From assembly GCA_964371585.1 (NCBI GenBank), contig CAYJMD010000011.1:1-21801 (forward strand): 21,801 bases of DNA, read 5' to 3'. How positions within the stretch are numbered: position 1 is the first letter of the stretch; each line of letters begins with the position of its first letter. Position numbers and translations under genes: made by a program. The notes below the pieces were generated by a model. It did no database searches. It had not been told where the DNA came from and saw only the letters and a program-made list of their open reading frames with translations. Of the stretch, positions 1-7,112 are shown one piece after another. Source of the stretch: RGIG5057 sp964371585 (GTDB lineage Bacteria > Bacillota > Clostridia > TANB77 > CAG-465).

Positions 1-234
1 AATGGAGAAAGAAGACCGTACAACTCTGATAGACCAAACTATAATAATAATGGAGAAAGAAGACCGTACAATTCTGATAGACCAAATTACAACAATAACA
101 ATGGAGAAAGAAGACCGTACAATTCTGATAGACCAAATTATAACAATAACAATGGAGAAAGAAGACCATACAATTCTGATAGACCAAACTATAATAACAA
201 TAATAATGGTGAGAGAAGACCATATAATAACTTT
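1..234 (+). repeat. In-frame tandem repeat in infB (about 51-nt unit)
   Basis: Four near-identical direct repeats begin at 1, 49, 100 and 151 with lengths 48, 51, 51 and 54 nt, followed by a degenerate fifth unit from 205. Each encodes NGERRPYNSDRP plus NYNN and a variable Asn run, so all length differences are whole codons, mainly AAT/AAC. Copies differ mostly at third positions (ccg/cca, aac/aat), which suggests recent slippage or unequal exchange under coding selection. The array may continue upstream of the window. The +2 frame also stays open here (2-265), a consequence of the repeat. Confidence 0.93.
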
Positions 235-2328
235 GGAAGACAAAGAGCTCCTCTTAGTCAAGTAGATAAATTCATGAAACAAAATGATGAAGCTACTGTG
301 GAGAAAAAAGAACAAAGAGATTATTCTTTAACATTAATTGATAAGAAAAAATATAATAATAGTAATAATAACAATAATGATGGTAAAAAAAGTCAAATCA
401 ATAAAAATGACTTAAGAGAAAAAAATACTAGAATATCAACTACTAAGCTTCGTGGACTTGAAGTTAACTCTTCTGGTGGTATGCTTGATCTTTATGAAAG
501 AGATGGAGATAATCTAAGAAAAAGAAAGAAAAGAAAAGATAAAAGAGAAATAACTACAAATCAAACTAAAATTATTCCTATGACTGAAGTAAAACTTCCA
601 GAAATAATGACAGTTAAAGAATTTGCTGAAAGTATTAAAAAACAAGCTTCAGATGTTATTAAAAAATTATTTGCTCTTGGAATTCTTGCTACTGTAAATC
701 AAGAAATTGATTTTGATACAGCATTCTTAGTTGCAGAAGAATTTGGGATTACAGCTGAGAAACAAGTAATTATAACTGATGAAGAAATATTATTTGATGA
801 TTCAGAAGATAATGATGAAGATTTAAAACCAAGACCACCAATCGTTGTTGTAATGGGACACGTTGATCATGGTAAAACATCACTTCTTGATAGTATACGT
901 AATGCTCAAGTTGTTGATAAAGAAGCTGGTGGTATAACTCAACATATAGGTGCATATAAAGTTAAATTACATGATAAAGAAATATGTTTCCTTGATACAC
1001 CAGGTCATGAAGCGTTTACTGAAATGAGAGCAAGAGGAGCTTCAGTTACAGATATAGCTGTAATTGTTGTTGCTGCTGATGATGGTATAAAACCTCAAAC
1101 AATTGAAGCAATCGATCATGCTAAAGCTGCAAATGTAAGTATTGTTGTTGCTATAAATAAAATAGATAAACCTACTGCTAATGTTGATAAAGTTAAACAA
1201 GAATTACTAGAACATGGTTTAGTATCAGAAGATTGGGGCGGAGATACAATATGTGTTCCAATATCTGCTAAAACAGGTGAAGGTATAGATCAATTACTTG
1301 AAATGTTAATATTAACAGCTGAAATGAAAGATTTAAAAGCAAATCCAGATAAACAAGCTAAAGGTACAGTTATTGAAGCTAGACTTGATAAAAATATAGG
1401 TACAATAACATCATTACTAGTTCAAAGAGGACAATTAAATATTGGTGATACAATTGTTGTTGGTGATATTATAGGAAAAGTACGTAATATGAAAGATGAT
1501 AAAGGTAAAAAAATAAAAGTTGCTGGACCTTCAACTCCAGTAGAAATTATTGGACTTTCATCTGTTCCTTCAACAGGAGATATTTTCTATGAAGTAGAAA
1601 ATGAAAAAGTAGCTAAACGTTTAGTTGATTCTAGAAAAGCAGATGTTAGACGTAATCTTATTAAACAAGGAAGCAAAGTGACTTTAGATGATCTATTTGG
1701 TCAAATAAAAGAAGGCCAGTTAAAAGATTTAAATATCATAATAAAAGCTGATGTTCAAGGTACTTTAGAAGCACTTAAAAATTCTTTAGAAAAATTAACT
1801 AATGAAGAAGTTAAAGTTAGAATTATACATAGTGCAACTGGCGGTATTAAAGAATCTGATGTTACTCTTGCTGCAGTGTCTAATGCTATAATAATTGGAT
1901 TTAATGTAAGACCTGAATCTATTGCATCAAAACAAGCTGAAAAAGAAAATGTTGATATGAGATTATACAGAGTAATATACGATGCTATAAATGATGTTGA
2001 AACAGCGATGAGAGGTATGCTTAAACCTACATTTAAAGAAGTTTTACATGGAACAGCTGAAGTTAGAGCAACATTTAAAATTAGTAATGTTGGAACTATT
2101 TGTGGTTGTTACGTTAAATCAGGTACAGTTATGAGAAATAAAATGGCTAGACTTGTTAGAGATAATGTAATAATTGCTGATGTTAAACTTGATTCTTTAA
2201 AACGTGAAAAAGATGATGCTAAAGAAGTAAGAGAAGGTTATGAATGCGGAATTAAACTTGAAGACTTTAATGATGTTAAAGAAGGCGACATGATCGAATG
2301 TTATGAAATGGTAGAAGAAAAGAGATAA
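1..2328 (+). CDS. infB: Translation initiation factor IF-2 (5' truncated by window edge)
   Basis: IF-2 is the GTPase that brings initiator fMet-tRNA to the 30S subunit and promotes 50S joining. The frame is open from base 1, so the gene starts upstream of the window and ATG 274 is only the first internal Met. Visible parts, numbered from base 1: an Asn/Arg/Tyr-rich repeat region (residues 1-78); a charged Asn-rich linker; an IF2N helical domain starting at PEIMTVKEF (about 200-250); the G domain with GHVDHGKT (286-293), DTPGHE (332), NKID (386) and an SAKTGEG G5 motif; then domains II-IV, including IIIKADVQGTLEAL and a C-terminal beta-barrel ending in EMVEEKR. All GTPase motifs are intact. 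rbfA follows after 3 bp, the usual nusA-infB-rbfA order. The only oddity is the repetitive N-terminus. Identification is certain; the true start lies outside the window. Confidence 0.97.
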   Translation, partial: NGERRPYNSDRPNYNNNGERRPYNSDRPNYNNNNGERRPYNSDRPNYNNNNGERRPYNSDRPNYNNNNNGERRPYNNFGRQRAPLSQVDKFMKQNDEATVEKKEQRDYSLTLIDKKKYNNSNNNNNDGKKSQINKNDLREKNTRISTTKLRGLEVNSSGGMLDLYERDGDNLRKRKKRKDKREITTNQTKIIPMTEVKLPEIMTVKEFAESIKKQASDVIKKLFALGILATVNQEIDFDTAFLVAEEFGITAEKQVIITDEEILFDDSEDNDEDLKPRPPIVVVMGHVDHGKTSLLDSIRNAQVVDKEAGGITQHIGAYKVKLHDKEICFLDTPGHEAFTEMRARGASVTDIAVIVVAADDGIKPQTIEAIDHAKAANVSIVVAINKIDKPTANVDKVKQELLEHGLVSEDWGGDTICVPISAKTGEGIDQLLEMLILTAEMKDLKANPDKQAKGTVIEARLDKNIGTITSLLVQRGQLNIGDTIVVGDIIGKVRNMKDDKGKKIKVAGPSTPVEIIGLSSVPSTGDIFYEVENEKVAKRLVDSRKADVRRNLIKQGSKVTLDDLFGQIKEGQLKDLNIIIKADVQGTLEALKNSLEKLTNEEVKVRIIHSATGGIKESDVTLAAVSNAIIIGFNVRPESIASKQAEKENVDMRLYRVIYDAINDVETAMRGMLKPTFKEVLHGTAEVRATFKISNVGTICGCYVKSGTVMRNKMARLVRDNVIIADVKLDSLKREKDDAKEVREGYECGIKLEDFNDVKEGDMIECYEMVEEKR

Positions 2329-2331
2329 ATT

Positions 2332-2694
2332 ATGATAAGAATGGAAAGATTAGAGCAAGATGTAAGACTTGCACTTAGTAAAATTATTTCTGAAGAACTT
2401 AAAAATCCTGCAGTTACAGGTTTAATATCTGTAACTACAGTTAAAATAACTCCAGATGAAAAATATGCTAAAGTATATGTAAGTGTATATAATTCTAAAA
2501 GTAAGAAAAAAACAGTTGAAGCTTTAACGAAAGCTGCTAAGTTTATTCGTGGTAGTTTAAGTAGAAAAGTTAAAATGAGAAATACTCCAGAACTTACATT
2601 TGTACTTGATGATTCTTTAGAATACGGGTCATACATGGATAAAGTTATTAATGAATTAAGTAAAAATAATTTTAAGAGTGATGAAACAAAATAA
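2332..2694 (+). CDS. rbfA: 30S ribosome-binding factor A
   Basis: RbfA is a small KH-fold protein that binds the immature 30S subunit, helps mature the 16S rRNA 5' end and is needed at low temperature. The 120-residue product fits the family length. It shows the expected N-terminal helix (RLEQDVRLALSKIISEEL), the NPAVTGLISVTTVKITPD strand-turn-strand, KYAKVYVSVY, and the late RNTPELTFVLDDSLEYGSYMDKVI segment close to the family signature P.L.F..D.S...G. It starts 3 bp after infB and is probably translated by coupling, with purine-rich AGAAGAAAAGAGA just upstream. An in-frame ATG three codons later (2341) is an equally possible start. A strong terminator follows, so the usual downstream nrnA and truB genes are not in this unit. 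Confidence 0.94.
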   Translation: MIRMERLEQDVRLALSKIISEELKNPAVTGLISVTTVKITPDEKYAKVYVSVYNSKSKKKTVEALTKAAKFIRGSLSRKVKMRNTPELTFVLDDSLEYGSYMDKVINELSKNNFKSDETK

Positions 2695-2711
2695 ATAATA
2701 TGACTAAATAA

Positions 2712-2753
2712 AAAAGTAACTATGAGTTTTAATTAAACTTATAGTTATTTTTA
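2712..2753 (+). terminator. Intrinsic terminator after rbfA
   Basis: A 13-bp stem (2717-2729 with 2735-2747, one G.U pair) has a short AATTA-type loop. It is flanked by an A-run on the left and TTTTT on the right, giving a symmetrical rho-independent terminator that closes the infB-rbfA unit. Confidence 0.88.
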
Positions 2754-2782
2754 TTGACAAAAATTACTATTAATGATATGAT
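2754..2782 (+). promoter_or_regulatory. Sigma-A promoter for the 442-residue membrane protein gene
   Basis: TTGACA (2754-2759) is followed after exactly 17 bp by TATGAT (2777-2782). It lies at the edge of the preceding terminator and about 45 bp upstream of an AAGGAGG ribosome site and ATG 2827. It is near consensus, so constitutive expression is likely. Confidence 0.85.
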
Positions 2783-2826
2783 TAATCTGTAAATTATAGA
2801 CATATAATAAGATTTAAGGAGGAATT

Positions 2827-4155
2827 ATGGTTAAAAGAAAAAATGGTAGATTTAGTCTATTTGCAATTGTTATTCTAGTAGTTGTTACGCTAGCAATTAT
2901 TATTGGGGCAGTTGTATTTAGTCTAATGAATACACCACAAAGAATTATTATTCAAACAATGAGTGGTATTGGTGAAAATTTTGAATATTTAAGTAAACCT
3001 TTTGAAGGTAAAATATATGACGATTTTTCATCAAACGTTTCTATTGATGGTAAGGTTTCAATGGAGGTTGATTCAAGTGATGAATTAATAAATAGATTGG
3101 TTAATGGTCTTGATATAGCATTTGATATTAATTCATCTACTACATCAAATATTTCTAGCTCGAGTGTAACACCATCATTTGAATTTGAAGATATTTTTGA
3201 TTTAAAAATGTATACAGATTCATCTAATTTATACTTTACAGTTGAAGATGCTTTTTCAAGTTATTATAAAATGGAATTACCTACAGAAGAAAATGGACAA
3301 AATAAAATTGACGAGCAATTATTTGAAATTATAGAAGAAGTTGTAAATTTAATGCCAGAAGTAGATTTTAAAAGTGAAAGTGTAACTTTAAATGAAGTTA
3401 GTGCAAAAAAATCTTCATTTATAATTACTCCAGAATTTGTTAATAAACTTACTGAAAAAATAATTGAAGTTTATGAACTATCTGGAGATGTAAAAAAGTC
3501 TTTTGAAGATTTTGCATCTGAATATGAAGAGTTAGAAAATAACTTAGAATTTGCAGTATATACAACAGGTTTATTTGATGATTTATATAAAATTGAAGTG
3601 TCAGGGAAAAATACTGAATATGTAAGTGATAGTATATATTATGATCCTAGTGATTTAGAAGAAGTTGAAGTTATTTCAAGTGTATCGTATATGTTTGGTG
3701 GAAAGAAAGATATAATTGAAATTGTAGATGGTGAAGATATATCTACAATCATTATAGACAAAACAGATTCAGGATATATGGCATCATTTTATGATACAAA
3801 AGATTTAGAAGAAGTAATATTTAGCCTTAATGTTACATCTACAGATAATAAAGCTACAGTAGAATTAAAATCAGTAGAAAATGTAAATCAAAGTATAGTA
3901 ATTGAAATGCTTGTTCATGAAGATATATCAACATATGTATATTCATTACAAATTTCAAATTCTGATAGTGATGAACTTAGCAGTGCAAATATTACTGTTG
4001 AATATACAGTTAATCCTTTAGAACAAGAAGTTACATTAAGTGATGAAGCAAAAAATGCAAAATCAATTGAAAGTATTACTGAAACAGAAGTAAATAATCT
4101 TATGATGAAAATAATGGAAAGTTCATTTTTTGAATTTATTCAGGAAAACTCATAA
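2827..4155 (+). CDS. Membrane-anchored extracytoplasmic protein, unknown function
   Basis: I do not recognise a family. The start is fixed by AAGGAGG (2816-2822) five bases before ATG. Residues 1-8 are basic (MVKRKNGR), followed by one hydrophobic helix of about 24 residues (10-34, LFAIVILVVVTLAIIIGAVV). This is a signal-anchor topology placing about 400 residues outside the cell. There is no lipobox cysteine and no cysteine anywhere. The exported part is acidic, rich in Ser, Glu, Asp and Val, and reads as alternating beta strands with some amphipathic helices (for example around 155-175 and 200-225). That is compatible with a lipoprotein-like or LppX-like beta-rich fold, but this is inference. 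The C-terminus carries an acidic helical tail (ETEVNNLMMKIMESSFFEFI). The gene is monocistronic, with its own promoter and terminator. A cell-envelope role is the most that can be said. Confidence 0.85.
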   Translation: MVKRKNGRFSLFAIVILVVVTLAIIIGAVVFSLMNTPQRIIIQTMSGIGENFEYLSKPFEGKIYDDFSSNVSIDGKVSMEVDSSDELINRLVNGLDIAFDINSSTTSNISSSSVTPSFEFEDIFDLKMYTDSSNLYFTVEDAFSSYYKMELPTEENGQNKIDEQLFEIIEEVVNLMPEVDFKSESVTLNEVSAKKSSFIITPEFVNKLTEKIIEVYELSGDVKKSFEDFASEYEELENNLEFAVYTTGLFDDLYKIEVSGKNTEYVSDSIYYDPSDLEEVEVISSVSYMFGGKKDIIEIVDGEDISTIIIDKTDSGYMASFYDTKDLEEVIFSLNVTSTDNKATVELKSVENVNQSIVIEMLVHEDISTYVYSLQISNSDSDELSSANITVEYTVNPLEQEVTLSDEAKNAKSIESITETEVNNLMMKIMESSFFEFIQENS

Positions 4156-4162
4156 TAGTATG

Positions 4163-4198
4163 AAGCATGTTATACCTAGTGTATAGCATGTTTTTTTA
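4163..4198 (+). terminator. Intrinsic terminator after the 442-residue protein gene
   Basis: An 11-bp stem (4165-4175 with 4181-4191, two G.U pairs) and a five-base loop are followed by a run of seven T. Confidence 0.9.
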
Positions 4199-4239
4199 GT
4201 TTTATGAATAAAGATATAATTATGTATTCTTAATTCTTT

Positions 4240-4268
4240 TTGACACTCTATTTATAAATAATTATTAT
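4240..4268 (+). promoter_or_regulatory. Upstream sigma-A promoter (P1) of the small membrane protein unit
   Basis: TTGACA (4240-4245), 17 bp, then TATTAT (4263-4268). The -10 element ends on the first base of a second promoter's -35, so the two are stacked. Confidence 0.6.
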
Positions 4269-4296
4269 TGATTTTGTGTTATTATTATGGTATAAT
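4268..4296 (+). promoter_or_regulatory. Downstream sigma-A promoter (P2) with extended -10
   Basis: TTGATT (4268-4273), 17 bp, then a perfect TATAAT (4291-4296) preceded by TGG, which is an extended -10. It lies about 45 bp upstream of ATG 4343 and its AAAGGAGGAG ribosome site. Confidence 0.8.
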
Positions 4297-4342
4297 ATAT
4301 TGGAAGTAATAAAAAAACTAACTTTTAATAAAGGAGGAGAAA

Positions 4343-4594
4343 ATGAAAATTAATTTAAATTATTTACACCATGCAGTTCAAGTGTCATATTTCTTTGCAA
4401 TATTAAGTGATATCAATAGTAATTCTTTTGAATATCTATTTATGTATACAGCATGTACATTGTTAATAATTACAAGTTTTGTAACAAGATATAAATTAGA
4501 CAAAGAAAACAAGAAAATAGAATTAAAACTTTTGATAAATTTACTAATTTCAATGACACTTTGCTCTACATATATTTGTGTGAATATTTTTTAG
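4343..4594 (+). CDS. Small integral membrane protein, unknown
   Basis: The 83-residue product is not recognised. It has AAAGGAGGAG a few bases before ATG, so the gene is likely to be translated well. It shows a short hydrophobic stretch (about 12-22), a clear membrane helix (about 31-48, YLFMYTACTLLIITSFV), a charged Lys/Glu-rich loop (50-60, KLDKENKKIE), and a second clear helix at the C-terminus (about 62-83, ending CVNIF). That suggests two or three membrane passes with a basic cytoplasmic loop. It is expressed from stacked promoters and followed 11 bp later by a 25-codon reading frame with its own strong ribosome site, so the two are probably made together. No enzyme motif is visible. The combination could be a small membrane regulator or a peptide-export or immunity partner, but this is speculation. 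Confidence 0.7.
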   Translation: MKINLNYLHHAVQVSYFFAILSDINSNSFEYLFMYTACTLLIITSFVTRYKLDKENKKIELKLLINLLISMTLCSTYICVNIF

Positions 4595-4605
4595 GAGGGA
4601 TAGTT

Positions 4606-4683
4606 ATGAGTTTTTTAAAAGACAAATTAGAAGAAGTTCAAGACTTACTGATTAGAAAACTATTAAAAGAAATTCTTTATTAG
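4606..4683 (+). CDS. 25-residue amphipathic small protein
   Basis: This short reading frame begins at ATG 4606, seven bases after a perfect AGGAGG (4593-4598) that overlaps the stop codon of the gene before it. It ends at TAG 4681 just ahead of a terminator. The product begins MSFLKDKLEEVQDLL and ends LKEILY. Hydrophobic residues (F3, L4, L8, V11, L15, L19, I23) recur every three or four positions, and by my count five basic and five acidic residues lie between them. That is a textbook amphipathic helix with net charge near zero and no signal peptide. Such peptides can associate with membranes or with a partner protein. It is supported only by its ribosome site, its placement between gene and terminator, and the regular helix. 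Confidence 0.6.
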   Translation: MSFLKDKLEEVQDLLIRKLLKEILY

Positions 4684-4691
4684 GTAATAAG

Positions 4692-4723
4692 AGAAATCTA
4701 CAAATTGTAGGTTTCTTTTATTT
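4692..4723 (+). terminator. Intrinsic terminator after the small membrane protein unit
   Basis: An 11-bp stem (4692-4702 with 4706-4716, one G.U pair) with a tight AAT loop is followed by TTTATTT. The T tract runs into the next promoter. Confidence 0.85.
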
Positions 4724-4750
4724 GATTAAATAGGTAAAGTGTGATATAAT
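4722..4750 (+). promoter_or_regulatory. Sigma-A promoter for trmFO-holA
   Basis: TTGATT (4722-4727), 17 bp, then TATAAT (4745-4750) preceded by TGA (extended -10). It is followed by AGGAG (4762-4766) and ATG 4776. Confidence 0.82.
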
Positions 4751-4775
4751 ATATTGAAATTAGGAGATATAAATA

Positions 4776-6104
4776 ATGATAGTAAACGTTATAGGAGCAG
4801 GACTTGCAGGATGTCAGTGTAGTGATATTTTAGCTAGAAATGGTATAAAAGTAAAATTATATGAAATGAAAAAGTACAAAAAAACAGAAGCTCATGAAAG
4901 TAATAATTTTTCTGAACTTGTATGTAGTAACTCTTTAAAATCTGAAAATATTACTAATGCTTGTGGATTATTAAAAAAGGAAATGTCTTTTTTTAATAGT
5001 ATTTTTTTAGAAGCGGCATATGCAAGCAAAGTAGAAGCTGGACAAGCTCTTGCAGTTGATAGAGAAGAATTTGCTAGTTATATTACAAATAAAATAAAAC
5101 AAAATACTAATATTGAAGTTATAGAAAAAGAAGTTATAGATATAAACGAAATTTTAAAAGATGATGAAATAACTGTAATAGCTACAGGGCCACTTACTAG
5201 TGATGAGTTATCAAAATCGATACAATCAATACTTGGTAATGATAATCTATATTTTTATGATGCAGCAGCTCCAATAATTGAAGCAGATAGTATTAATATG
5301 GATATAGCATATAGTATGGATAGATATGGTGAAATAGAAGGTGGAGATTATTTAAATTTAGGTATGAATAAAGAGCAGTATCTTAATTTCTATAATTCCC
5401 TTATAACTGCTGAGGAAGCAGATAGACATGAGTTTGATGATATTAAACTATTTGAAGGTTGCATGCCTATTGAAGAAATGGCAAAAAGAGGAGAAAAGAC
5501 TTTAACTTTTGGCATGCTTAAACCTGTAGGATTAAATAATCCAAAAACAGGTGAAAAATATTATGCAGTAGTTCAATTAAGAAGTGAAAATAAGGATAAG
5601 ACAGCATATAATTTAGTTGGATTTCAAACAAGTCTTAAATTCAAAGAACAAGAAAGAGTGTTTAAAATGATACCTGGACTTGAGGATATGAAATTTTTAA
5701 GATATGGTGTAATGCATAGAAATACATATATAAATGGTAGTAAAGTTTTAAATGATAAGTTTCAGCTTAAATCAAATACTAATGTATATTTTGCAGGACA
5801 AATATCAGGTGTTGAAGGTTATGTTGAATCTGCAGCTTCTGGGATGCTAGTAGCATTAAATATAATTGCCACGCATAATAATAGTGAAATAAAACTTGAT
5901 AATACAACTATGCTTGGATCTTTAAGTCAGTATATATCTACTGAAAATAAAGATTATCAACCTATGAATGCTAATTTTGGTATTATAAGACCACTTGAAA
6001 ATGTTGTAAAAAAAATGGATAAGAAAACTAAATATACTGAATATGCTAGTAGAAGTATAAGTTATATGGAAAAATTAAGAAGTGATTTAGAATATATTAA
6101 GTAG
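4776..6104 (+). CDS. trmFO: Methylenetetrahydrofolate-tRNA-(uracil-54-C5)-methyltransferase
   Basis: TrmFO makes ribothymidine at position 54 of the tRNA T-loop, using methylenetetrahydrofolate as carbon donor and FAD as reductant. It is the folate-dependent alternative to the SAM-dependent TrmA and is common in Bacillota. The 442-residue length fits. Visible features are the N-terminal dinucleotide motif GAGLAG (7-12), the family block ELVCSNSLKS with its conserved Cys (residue 50), KVEAGQALAVDRE, the FEGCMPIEEMAKRG block with the second conserved Cys, and LVGFQTSLKF. The C-terminal flavin segment reads FAGQISGVEGYVESAASG. All core motifs are present. AGGAG lies nine bases before ATG. holA follows after 11 bp and shares the transcript. 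The enzyme consumes methylenetetrahydrofolate, part of the same folate pool as the folA product encoded at the far end of the window. Confidence 0.97.
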   Translation: MIVNVIGAGLAGCQCSDILARNGIKVKLYEMKKYKKTEAHESNNFSELVCSNSLKSENITNACGLLKKEMSFFNSIFLEAAYASKVEAGQALAVDREEFASYITNKIKQNTNIEVIEKEVIDINEILKDDEITVIATGPLTSDELSKSIQSILGNDNLYFYDAAAPIIEADSINMDIAYSMDRYGEIEGGDYLNLGMNKEQYLNFYNSLITAEEADRHEFDDIKLFEGCMPIEEMAKRGEKTLTFGMLKPVGLNNPKTGEKYYAVVQLRSENKDKTAYNLVGFQTSLKFKEQERVFKMIPGLEDMKFLRYGVMHRNTYINGSKVLNDKFQLKSNTNVYFAGQISGVEGYVESAASGMLVALNIIATHNNSEIKLDNTTMLGSLSQYISTENKDYQPMNANFGIIRPLENVVKKMDKKTKYTEYASRSISYMEKLRSDLEYIK

Positions 6105-6115
6105 GGAGGAATATT

Positions 6116-7021
6116 ATGATTTATGTACTATATGGACCAGAAAAATATGAACTGTATAGATTTGTAGATAGTGTAAAATCAAGTTTTGATACTTTAGAAA
6201 ATGGTATTAACTATTTTAATATTAATTTAGACAATATTAAAGAATTAGATAGTATATATAATTCTATGACTTTCTTTTCTTCAAATAAGCTTGTAATTAT
6301 TAAAGATACTAAACTGAAATTTGATGTTACTAAATTGCTATTAGAAGCTGATGAAGAAGATACATATATCATAATAGAAGATTCACTTGATAAAAGGCTA
6401 AGTGTATATAAAGAACTAAGTAAAAAAGCTCAGGTTAAAGAATTTAAGGAATTAACACCTAAAGAAATGATTTCATATTTAGTTACAACTTTTAAAAAAT
6501 ATAAACTATCTATGAACTCATCTGTTGCTGAGTATATGGTGTTAAGATGTGGAATTGATAAATCTAATATTATTAATGAAATGAAAAAAATAGTTTCTCT
6601 TAAAGATATAAATTCAGTTATAACAAAGGAAGATATAGATAATATATGTAGTAAAACATTTACTACTAAAATATTTGATATGTTAGATTTTGCTGTTAAT
6701 AAAAATAAAAAAGATGCTCTAAAAATGCTTGATGAACTTATAATACAAAAAGAACCTGTTGTTAAGATTTCAATCATGTTATATAAACAAATAAAACAGA
6801 TGTATATTATTAAATATATGAAAGTAAATAATATGCAAAATGCTAATGAGATTTTAAAATTAAATCCATACGTGTTTAATAAGCTTTCTTCTTGTGCACA
6901 TAAATATGAATTAGACAAATTAAAATTATTAATATATAAATTTGGAGAGTATGATGAAAAAACTAAAATTGGACTTTTAGATTTTGAAATTGGACTTAAA
7001 CAAATTATTTGCTTAATGTAA
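6116..7021 (+). CDS. holA: DNA polymerase III subunit delta
   Basis: HolA is the clamp-loader subunit that opens the beta sliding clamp. At 301 residues the length is slightly under the usual 330-350. It begins with the characteristic MIYVLYGPEKYELYRFVD (a P-loop-like remnant without a true Walker A), then an alpha/beta domain with KLVIIKD and DTYIIIEDSLDKR. The mid region FKELTPKEMISYLVTTFKKY and the helical C-terminal collar domain (KEPVVKISIMLYKQIKQMY) are also typical. GGGAGG (6104-6109) sits six bases before ATG and overlaps the trmFO stop, so the two are tightly linked. A terminator follows directly. In many Bacillota holA lies near rpsT and gpr; here gpr is indeed next, but on its own promoter. 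Confidence 0.92.
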   Translation: MIYVLYGPEKYELYRFVDSVKSSFDTLENGINYFNINLDNIKELDSIYNSMTFFSSNKLVIIKDTKLKFDVTKLLLEADEEDTYIIIEDSLDKRLSVYKELSKKAQVKEFKELTPKEMISYLVTTFKKYKLSMNSSVAEYMVLRCGIDKSNIINEMKKIVSLKDINSVITKEDIDNICSKTFTTKIFDMLDFAVNKNKKDALKMLDELIIQKEPVVKISIMLYKQIKQMYIIKYMKVNNMQNANEILKLNPYVFNKLSSCAHKYELDKLKLLIYKFGEYDEKTKIGLLDFEIGLKQIICLM

Positions 7022-7026
7022 AATAT

Positions 7027-7068
7027 AAAACATTTTTAGATACATATGTATTTAAGAATGTTTTTTTT
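7027..7068 (+). terminator. Intrinsic terminator after holA
   Basis: A 14-bp stem (7030-7043 with 7048-7061, two G.U pairs), loop ATAT, then eight T. It separates holA from the sporulation gene gpr. Confidence 0.92.
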
Positions 7069-7097
7069 GTATAAAAGAGTGTTTAAAAGTCATACTA
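7069..7097 (+). promoter_or_regulatory. Probable forespore sigma-G/sigma-F promoter of gpr
   Basis: GTATA (7069-7073) and CATACTA (7091-7097) are 17 bp apart. They match the Bacillus sigma-G pattern (-35 GHATR, -10 CATNHTA) and lie directly in front of gpr, a gene known to be read by sigma-F and sigma-G. No sigma-A-like pair is present here. The problem is distance: a normal start point would fall near 7103-7106, inside the GGTGAT ribosome site, so the leader would be almost absent. Confidence 0.55.
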
Positions 7098-7112
7098 AAA
7101 AAGGTGATAATA

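Noticed and set aside
1..234. CRISPR-like array
   Set aside because: Units are adjacent near-identical direct repeats with no unique spacers, and they translate as part of IF-2.
2..265. Open +2 frame of 87 codons beginning MEKEDRT with repeats
   Set aside because: It is a shadow of the repeated infB coding region. The +1 frame joins IF-2 without interruption and repeat-length changes preserve that frame by whole codons.
2301..2636. 111-codon minus-strand frame opposite rbfA
   Set aside because: Antisense shadow of rbfA, which has clear family motifs.
6430..6918. 162-codon minus-strand frame opposite holA
   Set aside because: It lies wholly antisense to a well-supported gene, has low-complexity Ile/Phe/Ser composition and no ribosome site that I could see.
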